Shown here: in pieces, positions 1-5,934 of the stretch | Position numbering within the stretch: position 1 is the first letter of the stretch | Layout of the letters: each line of letters opens with the position of its first letter | Source: JAFGJQ01 sp964586145 | Lineage (GTDB): Bacteria; Planctomycetota; Phycisphaerae; UBA1845 | DNA length: 5,974 bases | Direction of reading: 5' to 3' | NCBI GenBank assembly: GCA_964586145.1 | Contig: CAZPHH010000146.1 | Coordinates: forward strand, 1-5,974 | Notes under the pieces: generated by a model | The model's input: only the letters and a program-made list of their open reading frames with translations | Databases searched by the model: none | Told to the model about the DNA's origin: nothing | Made by a program: the position numbers and the translations under genes

Positions 1-27
1 TCTACCAACTCAGGAAGGAAAGCCCCC

Positions 28-55
28 TTGACAACAGGCCGATATATCCTATTAT
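28..55 (+). promoter_or_regulatory. Sigma-70-type promoter of the ArsR/methyltransferase regulator gene
   Basis: A perfect -35 hexamer TTGACA (28-33) is followed after 16 bases by TATTAT (50-55), which matches the -10 consensus at five of six positions. Transcription should begin near 61-63. This leaves a leader of about 25 bases before the ATG at 87 and makes the in-frame ATG at 60 unlikely as the start. A dyad covers the -10 and the predicted start point, so the promoter is well placed for repression. Seen in sequence; activity is inferred. Confidence 0.7.
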
Positions 56-69
56 CCGGATGGTCGGAT
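46..69. promoter_or_regulatory. ATCC/GGAT dyad, candidate autoregulatory operator
   Basis: Two ATCC boxes (46-49 and 54-57), separated by four bases, are mirrored by two GGAT boxes (58-61 and 66-69) with the same spacing. The dyad axis is between 57 and 58, and 9 of 12 positions per half are symmetric. The site overlaps the -10 box and the expected transcription start of an ArsR-type regulator gene, the usual place for an autorepression operator. A separate 8-base palindrome GATATATC (41-48) lies in the spacer. That the regulator binds here is inferred; I cannot compare it with the published SahR consensus from memory. Confidence 0.5.
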
Positions 70-86
70 GGATTGGAAGACGCGCC

Positions 87-1046
87 ATGAGAGACGATCT
101 GGTGTTCAAGGCGATGGCAGATCACACCAGGCAGGCATTGTTGCAAGTGCTTTTTCGCAATGAGCTTAGCGTGTCAGAGCTCGTCGAGGTCCTGGGGCAG
201 CCGCAGTCGACCGTTTCGCGGCACCTTCGGGTGCTCCGCGAGGCGGAGCTGGTCTGCGAGCGGCGGGATGGGACAACCGTGCTCAGTTCGGCCATTGTGC
301 CGGGGGCGACCGGAGAGGCGGATGGCCTGCACGCTCGGATCGTCGAGTGGGCCGGGCAGCAGCCGGTGGCGAAGGCGGTGGCACGAAGACTTGATAGTGT
401 GCTACGGCGTCGGTCGGCCCGGTCGCTCGGGTTTTTCGAGGATGTCGGCCAGCGATGGGACCAGATGCGGATCGAGTGCTTCGGCGAGCGATTTCACCTG
501 GAGGCGCTGCTCTCGCTGCTGCCGACGGATTGGGTGGTGGCCGATATTGGCACCGGCACGGGCTATCTGTTGCCGGTCTTGGCCGATTGCTTTCGCCGGG
601 TGATTGCCATCGATCCGGTGGAGACCATGTTGGGCGTGGCGCGAGGAAGGCCGGAGCTGGCGAATGCGGCGAACGTGGAGTTTCGGCAGGGGGACCTTTC
701 GCGGTTGCCACTGGAGGATGGTGCGGTGGACCTGGCCATCGCGGTGCTCGTCTTGCATCATGTGCCGTCGCCGGGGGATGCCGTGCGGGAGATTGCCCGG
801 GTGGTTCGTCCGGGCGGCAATGTGTTGATCGTTGAGCACCAGGCGCACGAGTTGCGGGAGTTCCACGACCGCATGCAGGACCGCTGGTGGGGTTTCGCGC
901 CGGATGAGTTGGAGGCCCGGCTGGCGGCGGCGGGTCTGCGAGACGTCCGCCGGCGGACGCTGGCCACGGCGGAGCCGACGGGGAAGGCGGCCGTGGAGGC
1001 GCCGGATCTGTACGTGATGACCGCCACCCGAGCGAGGGAAACGTAA
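87..1046 (+). CDS. ArsR-family regulator fused to a SAM-methyltransferase-like domain (SahR-like)
   Basis: 319 residues from the ATG at 87, which has a GGAAGA ribosome site (75-80) six bases upstream; the in-frame ATG at 60 would start at or before the predicted transcription start. Residues 1-70 are an ArsR-type winged helix. Its recognition-helix region reads STVSRHLRVLREAEL, followed by an RRDGTT wing. The classical metal motif ELCVCDL is replaced by ELSVSEL (residues 26-32), so the usual metal site is absent. After a linker with FFEDVGQRWD (116-125), a class I methyltransferase fold follows, with motif I DIGTGTG (153-159), an acidic residue after the second strand (D176) and GD (202-203). 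In Proteobacteria, SahR has this architecture, binds SAH through the methylase-like domain and represses SAM-cycle genes. The neighbouring ahcY supports the same role here. An active methyltransferase, or a regulator with another ligand, remains possible. The symbol is left empty because orthology to SahR is not proven. Confidence 0.88.
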   Translation: MRDDLVFKAMADHTRQALLQVLFRNELSVSELVEVLGQPQSTVSRHLRVLREAELVCERRDGTTVLSSAIVPGATGEADGLHARIVEWAGQQPVAKAVARRLDSVLRRRSARSLGFFEDVGQRWDQMRIECFGERFHLEALLSLLPTDWVVADIGTGTGYLLPVLADCFRRVIAIDPVETMLGVARGRPELANAANVEFRQGDLSRLPLEDGAVDLAIAVLVLHHVPSPGDAVREIARVVRPGGNVLIVEHQAHELREFHDRMQDRWWGFAPDELEARLAAAGLRDVRRRTLATAEPTGKAAVEAPDLYVMTATRARET

Positions 1047-1052
1047 CGACGG

Positions 1053-1085
1053 AATCGCCCTTGCGATTGGGTAATCGGCGAGGGC
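1053..1085 (+). promoter_or_regulatory. Inverted repeat and hairpin in the ahcY leader
   Basis: Seven bases after the regulator's stop codon lies a perfect six-base inverted repeat AATCGC-ccct-like spacer-GCGATT (1053-1068, spacer CCTT). Overlapping it, GCCCTTGCGATT (1057-1068) can pair with 1073-1085 around the loop GGGT, giving about 12 pairs with one G-U and one bulged G (1077). No T-run follows, so it is not a standard intrinsic terminator. It could be a DNA operator for ahcY, an RNA processing or attenuation hairpin, or a weak transcription barrier. Structure is seen; role is inferred. The rest of the gap to ahcY (1086-1167) shows no convincing second promoter. Confidence 0.4.
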
Positions 1086-1167
1086 AATGGAATGCGACGA
1101 ACAGCACGGAAGGCGCCGCGTGGAGAGCGTTTGGCGCAAGGTCTATTCGAGGAATGGAGTGAAAACG

Positions 1168-2616
1168 ATGACGGTAACAGCCTCCGGGCCGAAGGCGAAG
1201 GACTACAAGGTGGCCGACCTGTCCCTGGCGGACTTCGGCCGAAAGGAAATCGAGATCGCCGAGTCGGAAATGCCCGGCCTGATGGCCGTGCGGGAGGAGT
1301 ACGCGGCGGCGCAGCCCTTGGCCGGTGCCCGCATCACGGGCTCGCTGCACATGACGATCCAGACGGCGGCGTTGATTGAGACACTGGTGAAGCTGGGCGC
1401 GGACGTCCGGTGGGCGAGCTGCAACATCTTCTCCACGCAGGACCACGCGGCGGCGGCCATCGCGACGGCGGGGGTGCCGGTCTACGCGTGGAAGGGCGAG
1501 ACACTGGAGGAGTACTGGTGGTGTACGAACCAGGCGCTCCGCTTTCCGGGCGGCGACGGGCCGACCCTGATCGTGGATGACGGCGGTGACGCGACGCTGC
1601 TGGTCCACCGCGGCTATAAGTTCGAGGAGGAGTATGCCCGGACAGGCAAGCTGCCGATGCCGAGCACGGAGAACAAGGAAATCGCCGTCATCGACGCGCT
1701 TCTCATCGAAGAGCTGAAGAAAGACCCCCAGCGCTGGCATCGCGTGGCGGCCGGCATCGCGGGCGTCAGCGAGGAGACCACCACCGGCGTGCATCGGCTG
1801 TACCACATGGCGAAAACGGGCGAGCTGCTCTTCTCGGCCATCAACGTGAATGACTCGGTAACCAAGAGCAAGTTCGACAACCTCTACGGCTGCCGCGAGA
1901 GCCTGATGGACGGGATCAAGCGGGCCACGGACGTGATGATCGCGGGGAAGAGCTGTGTGGTGTGCGGCTACGGCGACGTGGGGAAGGGCTGCGTGCAGGC
2001 GTTCAAGGGCCTGGGCGGGCGCGTGTTCGTCACGGAGATTGACCCGATCAACGCGCTGCAGGCGTGCATGGAAGGGTACGCGGTTGTCACCCTGGAAGAA
2101 GCGTGCGAGTACGGCGACATCTTCGTGACCACCACGGGCAACGTGGACGTGATCACGCGGGCGCACGTCGAGAGGATGAAGGACCAGGCGATCATCTGCA
2201 ACATCGGGCACTTTGACAGCGAGATCCAGGTGGATGCGATGTTCGACGACCCGAAGCTGGAGCGCATCCGCATCAAGCCGCAGGTGGACCAGGTGCGCTG
2301 GCCGGACGGCAAGGTGATAACCATTCTGGCCGAGGGGCGGCTGGTGAACCTCGGCTGCGCGACCGGGCATCCGAGCTTCGTGATGAGCGCGAGCTTCACG
2401 AACCAGGTGATCGCGCAGATGGACCTGTGGGAGAACCGTGCGAACGACAAGTATGCCAAGCAGGTCTACACGCTTCCAAAACTGCTGGACGAGAAGGTGG
2501 CCCGGCTGCACCTGAAGAAGCTGGGGGCGAAGCTGACCCTGCTGAACGCGAAGCAGGCCGCGTACATCGGCGTGCCGATCGACGGGCCGTACAAGCCGGA
2601 GCATTATCGGTATTGA
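1168..2616 (+). CDS. ahcY: S-adenosylhomocysteine hydrolase (adenosylhomocysteinase)
   Basis: Cytosolic NAD-dependent enzyme that reversibly splits S-adenosylhomocysteine into adenosine and homocysteine, relieving product inhibition of methyltransferases and feeding methionine regeneration. The 482-residue protein is close to full family length and belongs to the type with a roughly 40-residue insert (about 150-190). Catalytic landmarks are present: H61 in GSLHMT, the FSTQDH segment (88-93), the aspartate pair in DDGGD (137-141), E203 in VSEETTTG, K233 and D237 in NDSVTKSKFDN, the NAD-binding loop GYGDVGKG (267-274), and a C-terminal KPEHYRY that closes the neighbouring subunit's cofactor site. 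The ATG at 1168 has GGAG (1156-1159) eight bases upstream; a GTG at 1159 (three residues longer) is a possible alternative, with GAGGAA only four bases before it. The frame stays open to 1087, but those codons do not resemble the family. It lies 121 bases after the SahR-like gene on the same strand. I see no clear terminator in the 44 bases before the convergent gene. Confidence 0.97.
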   Translation: MTVTASGPKAKDYKVADLSLADFGRKEIEIAESEMPGLMAVREEYAAAQPLAGARITGSLHMTIQTAALIETLVKLGADVRWASCNIFSTQDHAAAAIATAGVPVYAWKGETLEEYWWCTNQALRFPGGDGPTLIVDDGGDATLLVHRGYKFEEEYARTGKLPMPSTENKEIAVIDALLIEELKKDPQRWHRVAAGIAGVSEETTTGVHRLYHMAKTGELLFSAINVNDSVTKSKFDNLYGCRESLMDGIKRATDVMIAGKSCVVCGYGDVGKGCVQAFKGLGGRVFVTEIDPINALQACMEGYAVVTLEEACEYGDIFVTTTGNVDVITRAHVERMKDQAIICNIGHFDSEIQVDAMFDDPKLERIRIKPQVDQVRWPDGKVITILAEGRLVNLGCATGHPSFVMSASFTNQVIAQMDLWENRANDKYAKQVYTLPKLLDEKVARLHLKKLGAKLTLLNAKQAAYIGVPIDGPYKPEHYRY

Positions 2617-2660
2617 GAAGGCACGGAGGGACGGAGAGATCAGACGGTTGGGCAGAAGCG

Positions 2661-3194
2661 TCAGGCCGGTGGGTTTTCGCTTCCGATCCACGGACCGTAG
2701 GCACTTCGCGGTCGGATGTCGTGCTCCGGGGGCAGGATGCGACCGGTCGGGAAAAGCGTGTAGGGCAGACGAGCAGGCCGCTCCGGGCCGAAAAAGATCC
2801 GCAGCTCCCAGGCATGCGGCCATTCCACGGAAAACTTATGCACGGCGTTTTGCCACCGGCATCGGATTGAGCCGCGGGTGTAGCCGTGCTGTCGTTGCTT
2901 GCCGTGGGTTCGGGCACGGAGCATCCGCATGATTCGCAGCCCCGTCTCAAAGGGAGGCGGGACGAACTCATACCAGGTGCCCAGTGGGCCGTGACTCGGG
3001 ATCCACATCAGTGTGCGAAAGGCATGGTCATCCTCATGGACGTAACAGTCCATGGCCGCGCCGCCAGTCGAGAGCGTTTCGACCAGGCAGTATCTCAGGA
3101 TTCGAATTGCCGAAGGTGGATCGCCCTCGAAGAGGCTTTTCAGCTCTACTGGTTTGTCCAGGTCCAGTGCGCGTCGCAAGAGCGGCGGAAACAT
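2661..3194 (-). CDS. Hypothetical protein, possible stand-alone GspE/PilB N-domain-like fold
   Basis: A 177-residue protein, soluble by appearance, with no signal peptide or membrane segment. I do not recognise the family with confidence. Its middle (about 28-135) follows the order of the N-terminal domain of GspE/PilB-type secretion ATPases: a helix, a strand pair around an acidic VHEDD (52-56), the doublet PP (79-80), a helix GLRIMRMLRA (85-94), then RGSIRCRW (107-114) and a strand ending ELRIFF (130-135). Walker A/B and the rest of the ATPase are absent, so if the relation is real it is a non-enzymatic relative. The ATG at 3194 has only a G-run (GGGGGG) seven bases upstream. The frame stays open for 22 more codons upstream, read as plausible protein (it includes DLSGRQARFFPGGAF) but with no start codon, so the start is uncertain or the N-terminus may be lost. 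It converges on ahcY, 44 bases apart. Frame openness, composition and a candidate promoter support a real gene. Confidence 0.6.
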   Translation of the reverse strand: MFPPLLRRALDLDKPVELKSLFEGDPPSAIRILRYCLVETLSTGGAAMDCYVHEDDHAFRTLMWIPSHGPLGTWYEFVPPPFETGLRIMRMLRARTHGKQRQHGYTRGSIRCRWQNAVHKFSVEWPHAWELRIFFGPERPARLPYTLFPTGRILPPEHDIRPRSAYGPWIGSENPPA

Positions 3195-3236
3195 GAAAGC
3201 GCCCCCCGGGAAGAAGCGTGCCTGCCGTCCACTGAG

Positions 3237-3264
3237 ATCGTAGGCGCTCCGTTCGCCCGGTCAA
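3237..3264 (-). promoter_or_regulatory. Candidate promoter of the 177-residue protein gene
   Basis: Read on the minus strand, TTGACC (3264-3259) is followed after 16 bases by TACGAT (3242-3237), matching the -35 consensus at five positions and the -10 at four. Transcription would start near 3230, leaving a leader of about 35 bases before the ATG at 3194. If it is used, any translation start upstream of about 3230 is excluded. Inferred from hexamer match only. Confidence 0.4.
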
Positions 3265-3346
3265 GGCGGCGAGGGCTGCAGAGCGCGGGGAACGCCGGCC
3301 GGCATCGACGGTGCTGAGGAGCCGTCGTGCGGGCGCAGACGAACGA

Positions 3347-3397
3347 GCCCTCTCGTCCGCGAGGGCGTGTCGCAGAAGCCCTCGGAGACGAGAGGGC
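3347..3397. repeat. Inverted pair of 20-base imperfect palindromes (REP/BIME-like)
   Basis: The left unit (3347-3366) begins GCCCTCTCGTC and ends CGAGGGC. The right unit (3378-3397) is its reverse complement with two mismatches. The 11-base arms (3347-3357 and 3387-3397) pair perfectly, as do the inner 7-base arms (3360-3366 and 3378-3384), giving one long hairpin with a 2x2 internal loop and an 11-base loop. Alternatively each unit folds alone through GCCCTC/GAGGGC with an 8-base loop. No T-run flanks it on either side. It lies 40 bases past the stop of the minus-strand gene ending at 3438, so it may end or protect that transcript. No other copy is seen in this window. Confidence 0.65.
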
Positions 3398-3437
3398 AGG
3401 CAAGGTGCACACGATCCACACCGTTGCGGCCGGCTTC

Positions 3438-4520
3438 TCAGGGGCCGGTGAACGCGGTCTGGAAGACGGCGAAGTCGGCTGCGTCTATGTCGGCGTCGTC
3501 GTCGGAGTCAAACGCGGCCAGGCAATCGGCCAGAGAGCTCTGGACCGGTGTTGGTGCGGCATCCGGGCCGGACAGGCAATCGGCGAAGCGCAGGTAGTCG
3601 TCCGCGTCGACGTCGCCATCCCAATCGAAGTCCGCCGGGGCCGTGCCCTCCCAGCCGGCCAGCCGAGCCATCATCCACCAGAAGGCCCGCCCTTTGAGGT
3701 TGCAGATGAGCGGCTGCGAGTGGGCGCAGGAGCAGCTTGCGCAGAGCTCGTGGCCGGAGTGCGCAGCGCACCACTGGCTCGGCCAGTTCCCGCCGCTGTA
3801 GTCGCCGTTGTCGTTGCAGCCCAGGGACAGATACTCGTTCCAGTCCGGGTCGTAGCTCTCGATGTCGGCGAAATCGAACACGATCATGTCGTTCGCAACG
3901 GCATAGTCGCGGACCTGGTTGTTCCGCGCGTGCAGGTTGCCCGTCAGGCCGGTGCCGTCCGTGTGGCCGGTCATGAGGATGAACCGCATGGCCGGGAACT
4001 CCGTTTCGAACTGGGCCATCGTGTTCAGATAGGCCGCGGTGGTGGCTTGGCTGTTCGATGATTGCTGTCCGCACCAGGACCACATGGAGTACATGTAGTT
4101 TCCGGTGGCGGCCACGGCGCGCGTCCGATTCTGGCCGTCCGTTGTGGCCCAGTAGTCGTCCGGCTGGATGTACGTTTCCGGCGGATTCCCGTCGTAGATG
4201 CGCAGCGCGGGCGGATCTTCAACGGGCGGCAACCCCTCCGTGCCGCTGGTGCGAACGGCAACGCTGTACTCCGGATGGAGCGACTCGAGAAGCAGGATCC
4301 CCGAGACGATCTGGCTGCCGTGGGACGTGTGCGCGTAGTGGAAGGTCATCAACTTGGCCTGCTCGAGCCAGTAAGGAGGGATGGCTTCGAGCTTCGTGCA
4401 TTTGTGGTCGATGATGAGACCCTGCTGCCCGTGGGCGGCTGAACCGAACCCGAGGAAGACGATTCCAGATACTGCCCAAACCCCCATCCGACCCCAGCGC
4501 AACTCATTCCGGTGTGACAT
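3438..4520 (-). CDS. Secreted SGNH-hydrolase-like protein with C-terminal dockerin-like domain
   Basis: 360 residues from the ATG at 4520, chosen because AGGAGG (4537-4532) lies 11 bases upstream and because it puts the signal peptide at the N-terminus; an in-frame ATG at 4559 would place that ribosome site inside the gene. Residues 1-31 form a signal peptide: charged start, hydrophobic stretch GVWAVSGIVFLGF, probable cleavage after AHG. The body (about 34-290) contains HYAHTSHGSQI (61-71), an MTGHTDGTG segment (183-191) after a buried strand, HARNNQVRDYA (197-207) and FDFADIESYDPD (215-226). This order recalls uncharacterised SGNH/GDSL-hydrolase-like proteins, but no classical GDS motif is seen and the substrate is unknown. 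Eight cysteines, several in CASCSC (260-265), suggest disulfides outside the cytoplasm. Residues 297-360 carry two calcium-loop repeats with Asp at 297/299/301/308 and 338/340/342/349, as in type I dockerin-like tails of planctomycetes. Confidence 0.85.
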   Translation of the reverse strand: MSHRNELRWGRMGVWAVSGIVFLGFGSAAHGQQGLIIDHKCTKLEAIPPYWLEQAKLMTFHYAHTSHGSQIVSGILLLESLHPEYSVAVRTSGTEGLPPVEDPPALRIYDGNPPETYIQPDDYWATTDGQNRTRAVAATGNYMYSMWSWCGQQSSNSQATTAAYLNTMAQFETEFPAMRFILMTGHTDGTGLTGNLHARNNQVRDYAVANDMIVFDFADIESYDPDWNEYLSLGCNDNGDYSGGNWPSQWCAAHSGHELCASCSCAHSQPLICNLKGRAFWWMMARLAGWEGTAPADFDWDGDVDADDYLRFADCLSGPDAAPTPVQSSLADCLAAFDSDDDADIDAADFAVFQTAFTGP

Positions 4521-4587
4521 AGAAGCAGTTTCCTCCTCCGCGCGGAGCGCGGCATTCACGCGCCTTGGCCTTCCGCCCCGCGCCAGC

Positions 4588-4617
4588 AGTGTAGCGGAAA
4601 TGGGACTGATGGATCAA
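4588..4617 (-). promoter_or_regulatory. Candidate promoter of the secreted dockerin-tailed protein gene
   Basis: On the minus strand TTGATC (4617-4612) and TACACT (4593-4588) are 18 bases apart, each matching consensus at four of six positions. Transcription would start near 4581, giving a leader of about 60 bases to the ATG at 4520 that includes the AGGAGG ribosome site. No operator-like repeat is evident around it. Inferred from sequence match and position. Confidence 0.4.
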
Positions 4618-4964
4618 GAGGTCAGCCCAATGTAACTTTCTTGAAACAGAGCGGTTCTCCGAGACGCCCGATCGCCAGCAGTAGTAGCCTAATGAATGAC
4701 AGGCGGTTGCGCGTGATCCACTCTCGTTCTCTGGGCAGGTTTGGCGTGAGTCAGGCGAGGGCCGCCAAGCGTTGATCGGTGACTGTGGAGAGGCTCAGGT
4801 ATGCACGGACCGGTGGACGCTGCCGATGGGAACGGAGCGAGAGAAGCGGGGTCTGAGGTGGCGCCCGAGCAAGCGGACCGGCACAGGCGCGGACGGTGAA
4901 CCGATATCGCGTTCGGGCCCGGCGGCAGGGGCGGTGGTCCGGTGCGTTGCGTTGAGGGGCGTGG
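4618..4964. other. Divergent intergenic region with no recognised gene
   Basis: This is most of the space between the minus-strand secreted-protein gene and the plus-strand zinc-ribbon gene. Open frames exist on both strands, but their translations are Arg/Pro/Ser/Gly-rich, lack recognisable motifs and have no good ribosome site, so I do not call them. The left third (4618-4700) is less GC-rich, as expected of promoter DNA. I find no convincing promoter for the gene at 4981, no tRNA-like fold and no strong hairpin. Confidence 0.5.
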
Positions 4965-4971
4965 TAGGAGG
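4965..4971 (+). promoter_or_regulatory. Shine-Dalgarno site deciding the start at 4981
   Basis: TAGGAGG lies nine bases before the ATG at 4981, close to the ideal ribosome site. The other in-frame ATG, at 5056, has only weak purine content upstream. This favours the longer, 304-residue product although its first 25 residues are low in complexity. Confidence 0.6.
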
Positions 4972-4980
4972 CCATAGGAT

Positions 4981-5895
4981 ATGTCAGGCGGACGGGAAGG
5001 TGAGCGTGGAGGCAGGAGAACCGTGGAGCAGACGGCAGATTCCGGCGAGTCAGGCATGACGGATGACGGGATCGATCGGCAGCGTGCGATCGGGGTGGGG
5101 CTCCATCCGATCGAGCTGGCGGCCCAGCGGGGCATCGGTCCGCTAAGTGAGCTGGCGGCCGAGGCGTGGCACGGGCAGGCCAAGCCCTGTCCGTCGTGCG
5201 GGCAGCTTGTGCGGCGAACCGCATCAGGCTGCGATCTGTGCGGGCAGGATCTCCGGCCACAGATGCTCCTGAAGATGCAGGCTCATGCCGGCCCGTGGTA
5301 CGTGCTGGAGCACGTGAGGCCTTTCCCCGGCGTGCGGATTGAGCGACTCATCAAGCAGATTCGGCGCGGGGTGCTGACCGGCACGTCCATTGTGCGGGGC
5401 CCCACGACTTTTCACCAGTGGCGGTTTGCCGCGGAGACTCCGGGGCTCAGCAAATACCTGGGTCTATGCTGGCGCTGCCAGGCACCGGTCTCCGAGCTGG
5501 ACACGATCTGCCTTGGCTGTCGGGCGGTGCTCGACGGTGAAACGGACGTGTTTCTGGAGCAGGCGTGGTCGGGGGAATCGGCAACCGCGGCGGACGCGGG
5601 CACCACGGCCGCGTCGCCGCCCCAGCGTCCCTCCGTTGCGGCGGGGTCCACTGCGGATGAGCTTCAACGTCTGACGGCTGCGTTGGGGACGCGTGACGTG
5701 CGTCGGCGGGGGTCCGTGGGGGGCGATCCGCGCATCGCGGGCATCCACGTGGGGTGGATTGTGGGCGCCCTGGTCGTCGTGTTGATCATTGCCCTGGCGG
5801 CGGTGGTGTGGTGGCGTGGACATGACCTTTCGGCCCAGGAGGCCGGCGGGTCGTTCAAAGTCCCGACGACGCAGGAAACACAGGCGTTGCACTGA
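4981..5895 (+). CDS. Membrane-anchored protein with two zinc ribbons flanking a GYF-like domain
   Basis: 304 residues; function unknown. The first zinc ribbon has two CxxC knuckles at C70/C73 and C84/C87 (CPSCGQ and CDLCGQ). Residues 104-160 resemble a GYF_2-type domain: WYVL (106-109), a short helix LIKQIRRG (123-130), a strand TGTSIVRGP (133-141), then FHQWRFAAETPGLSKYLG (144-161), a pattern these domains use in binding proline-rich or other peptides. The second zinc ribbon is C163/C166 and C177/C180. A flexible Ala/Thr/Ser/Pro stretch (about 195-225) and basic RRRG (241-244) lead to one membrane helix (about 257-278, from VGWIVGALVV to VVWW) and a 26-residue tail. By the positive-inside rule the ribbons and GYF-like part would be cytoplasmic, suggesting an adaptor at the membrane rather than an enzyme. 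The start at 4981 rests on TAGGAGG; an ATG at 5056 would remove 25 low-complexity residues. The next gene begins 39 bases downstream on the same strand, probably in one transcript. Confidence 0.8.
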   Translation: MSGGREGERGGRRTVEQTADSGESGMTDDGIDRQRAIGVGLHPIELAAQRGIGPLSELAAEAWHGQAKPCPSCGQLVRRTASGCDLCGQDLRPQMLLKMQAHAGPWYVLEHVRPFPGVRIERLIKQIRRGVLTGTSIVRGPTTFHQWRFAAETPGLSKYLGLCWRCQAPVSELDTICLGCRAVLDGETDVFLEQAWSGESATAADAGTTAASPPQRPSVAAGSTADELQRLTAALGTRDVRRRGSVGGDPRIAGIHVGWIVGALVVVLIIALAAVVWWRGHDLSAQEAGGSFKVPTTQETQALH

Positions 5896-5934
5896 CACAG
5901 CGGTGCTTCGGCGATTGACCTAAGCGGGGGTGTC

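Noticed and set aside
60..86. In-frame ATG at 60 as the start of the regulator gene
   Set aside because: It falls just before the predicted transcription start and inside the operator-like dyad, and it has no ribosome site; the ATG at 87 has GGAAGA at good spacing and begins where ArsR homology begins.
1047..1167. SAH riboswitch upstream of ahcY
   Set aside because: The gap lacks the conserved GAGGAGCGCTGC-like core and the matching pseudoknot partner; the hairpin seen here does not fit that fold.
283..2823. An 846-codon open frame on the minus strand, opposite the regulator and ahcY
   Set aside because: It lies antisense to two well-supported genes. Its translation is rich in Arg, His, Pro and Ala with no domain, as produced by the mirror of GC-rich codon use.
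2427..3317. Plus-strand open frames of 147 and 143 codons overlapping the end of ahcY and the 177-residue gene
   Set aside because: They overlap ahcY out of frame or lie antisense to the better-supported minus-strand gene, with compositions typical of shadow frames.
3327..4061. A 244-codon plus-strand open frame within the secreted-protein gene
   Set aside because: It is antisense to a gene with signal peptide, dockerin-like loops and a strong ribosome site. Its Val/Ala/Gly/Arg-rich translation shows no motif.
4952..4980. Promoter-like pair TTGAGG - 17 bases - TAGGAT just before the ATG at 4981
   Set aside because: Transcription would begin near 4987, after the ATG and its TAGGAGG site. It only makes sense if translation starts at 5056, which has a poor ribosome site. 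The match is four of six in each hexamer.
4689..5260. Minus-strand open frames of 164 and 169 codons
   Set aside because: Most of their length is antisense to the zinc-ribbon gene or in low-information intergenic DNA; Pro/Ser/Arg-rich translations with no motif.
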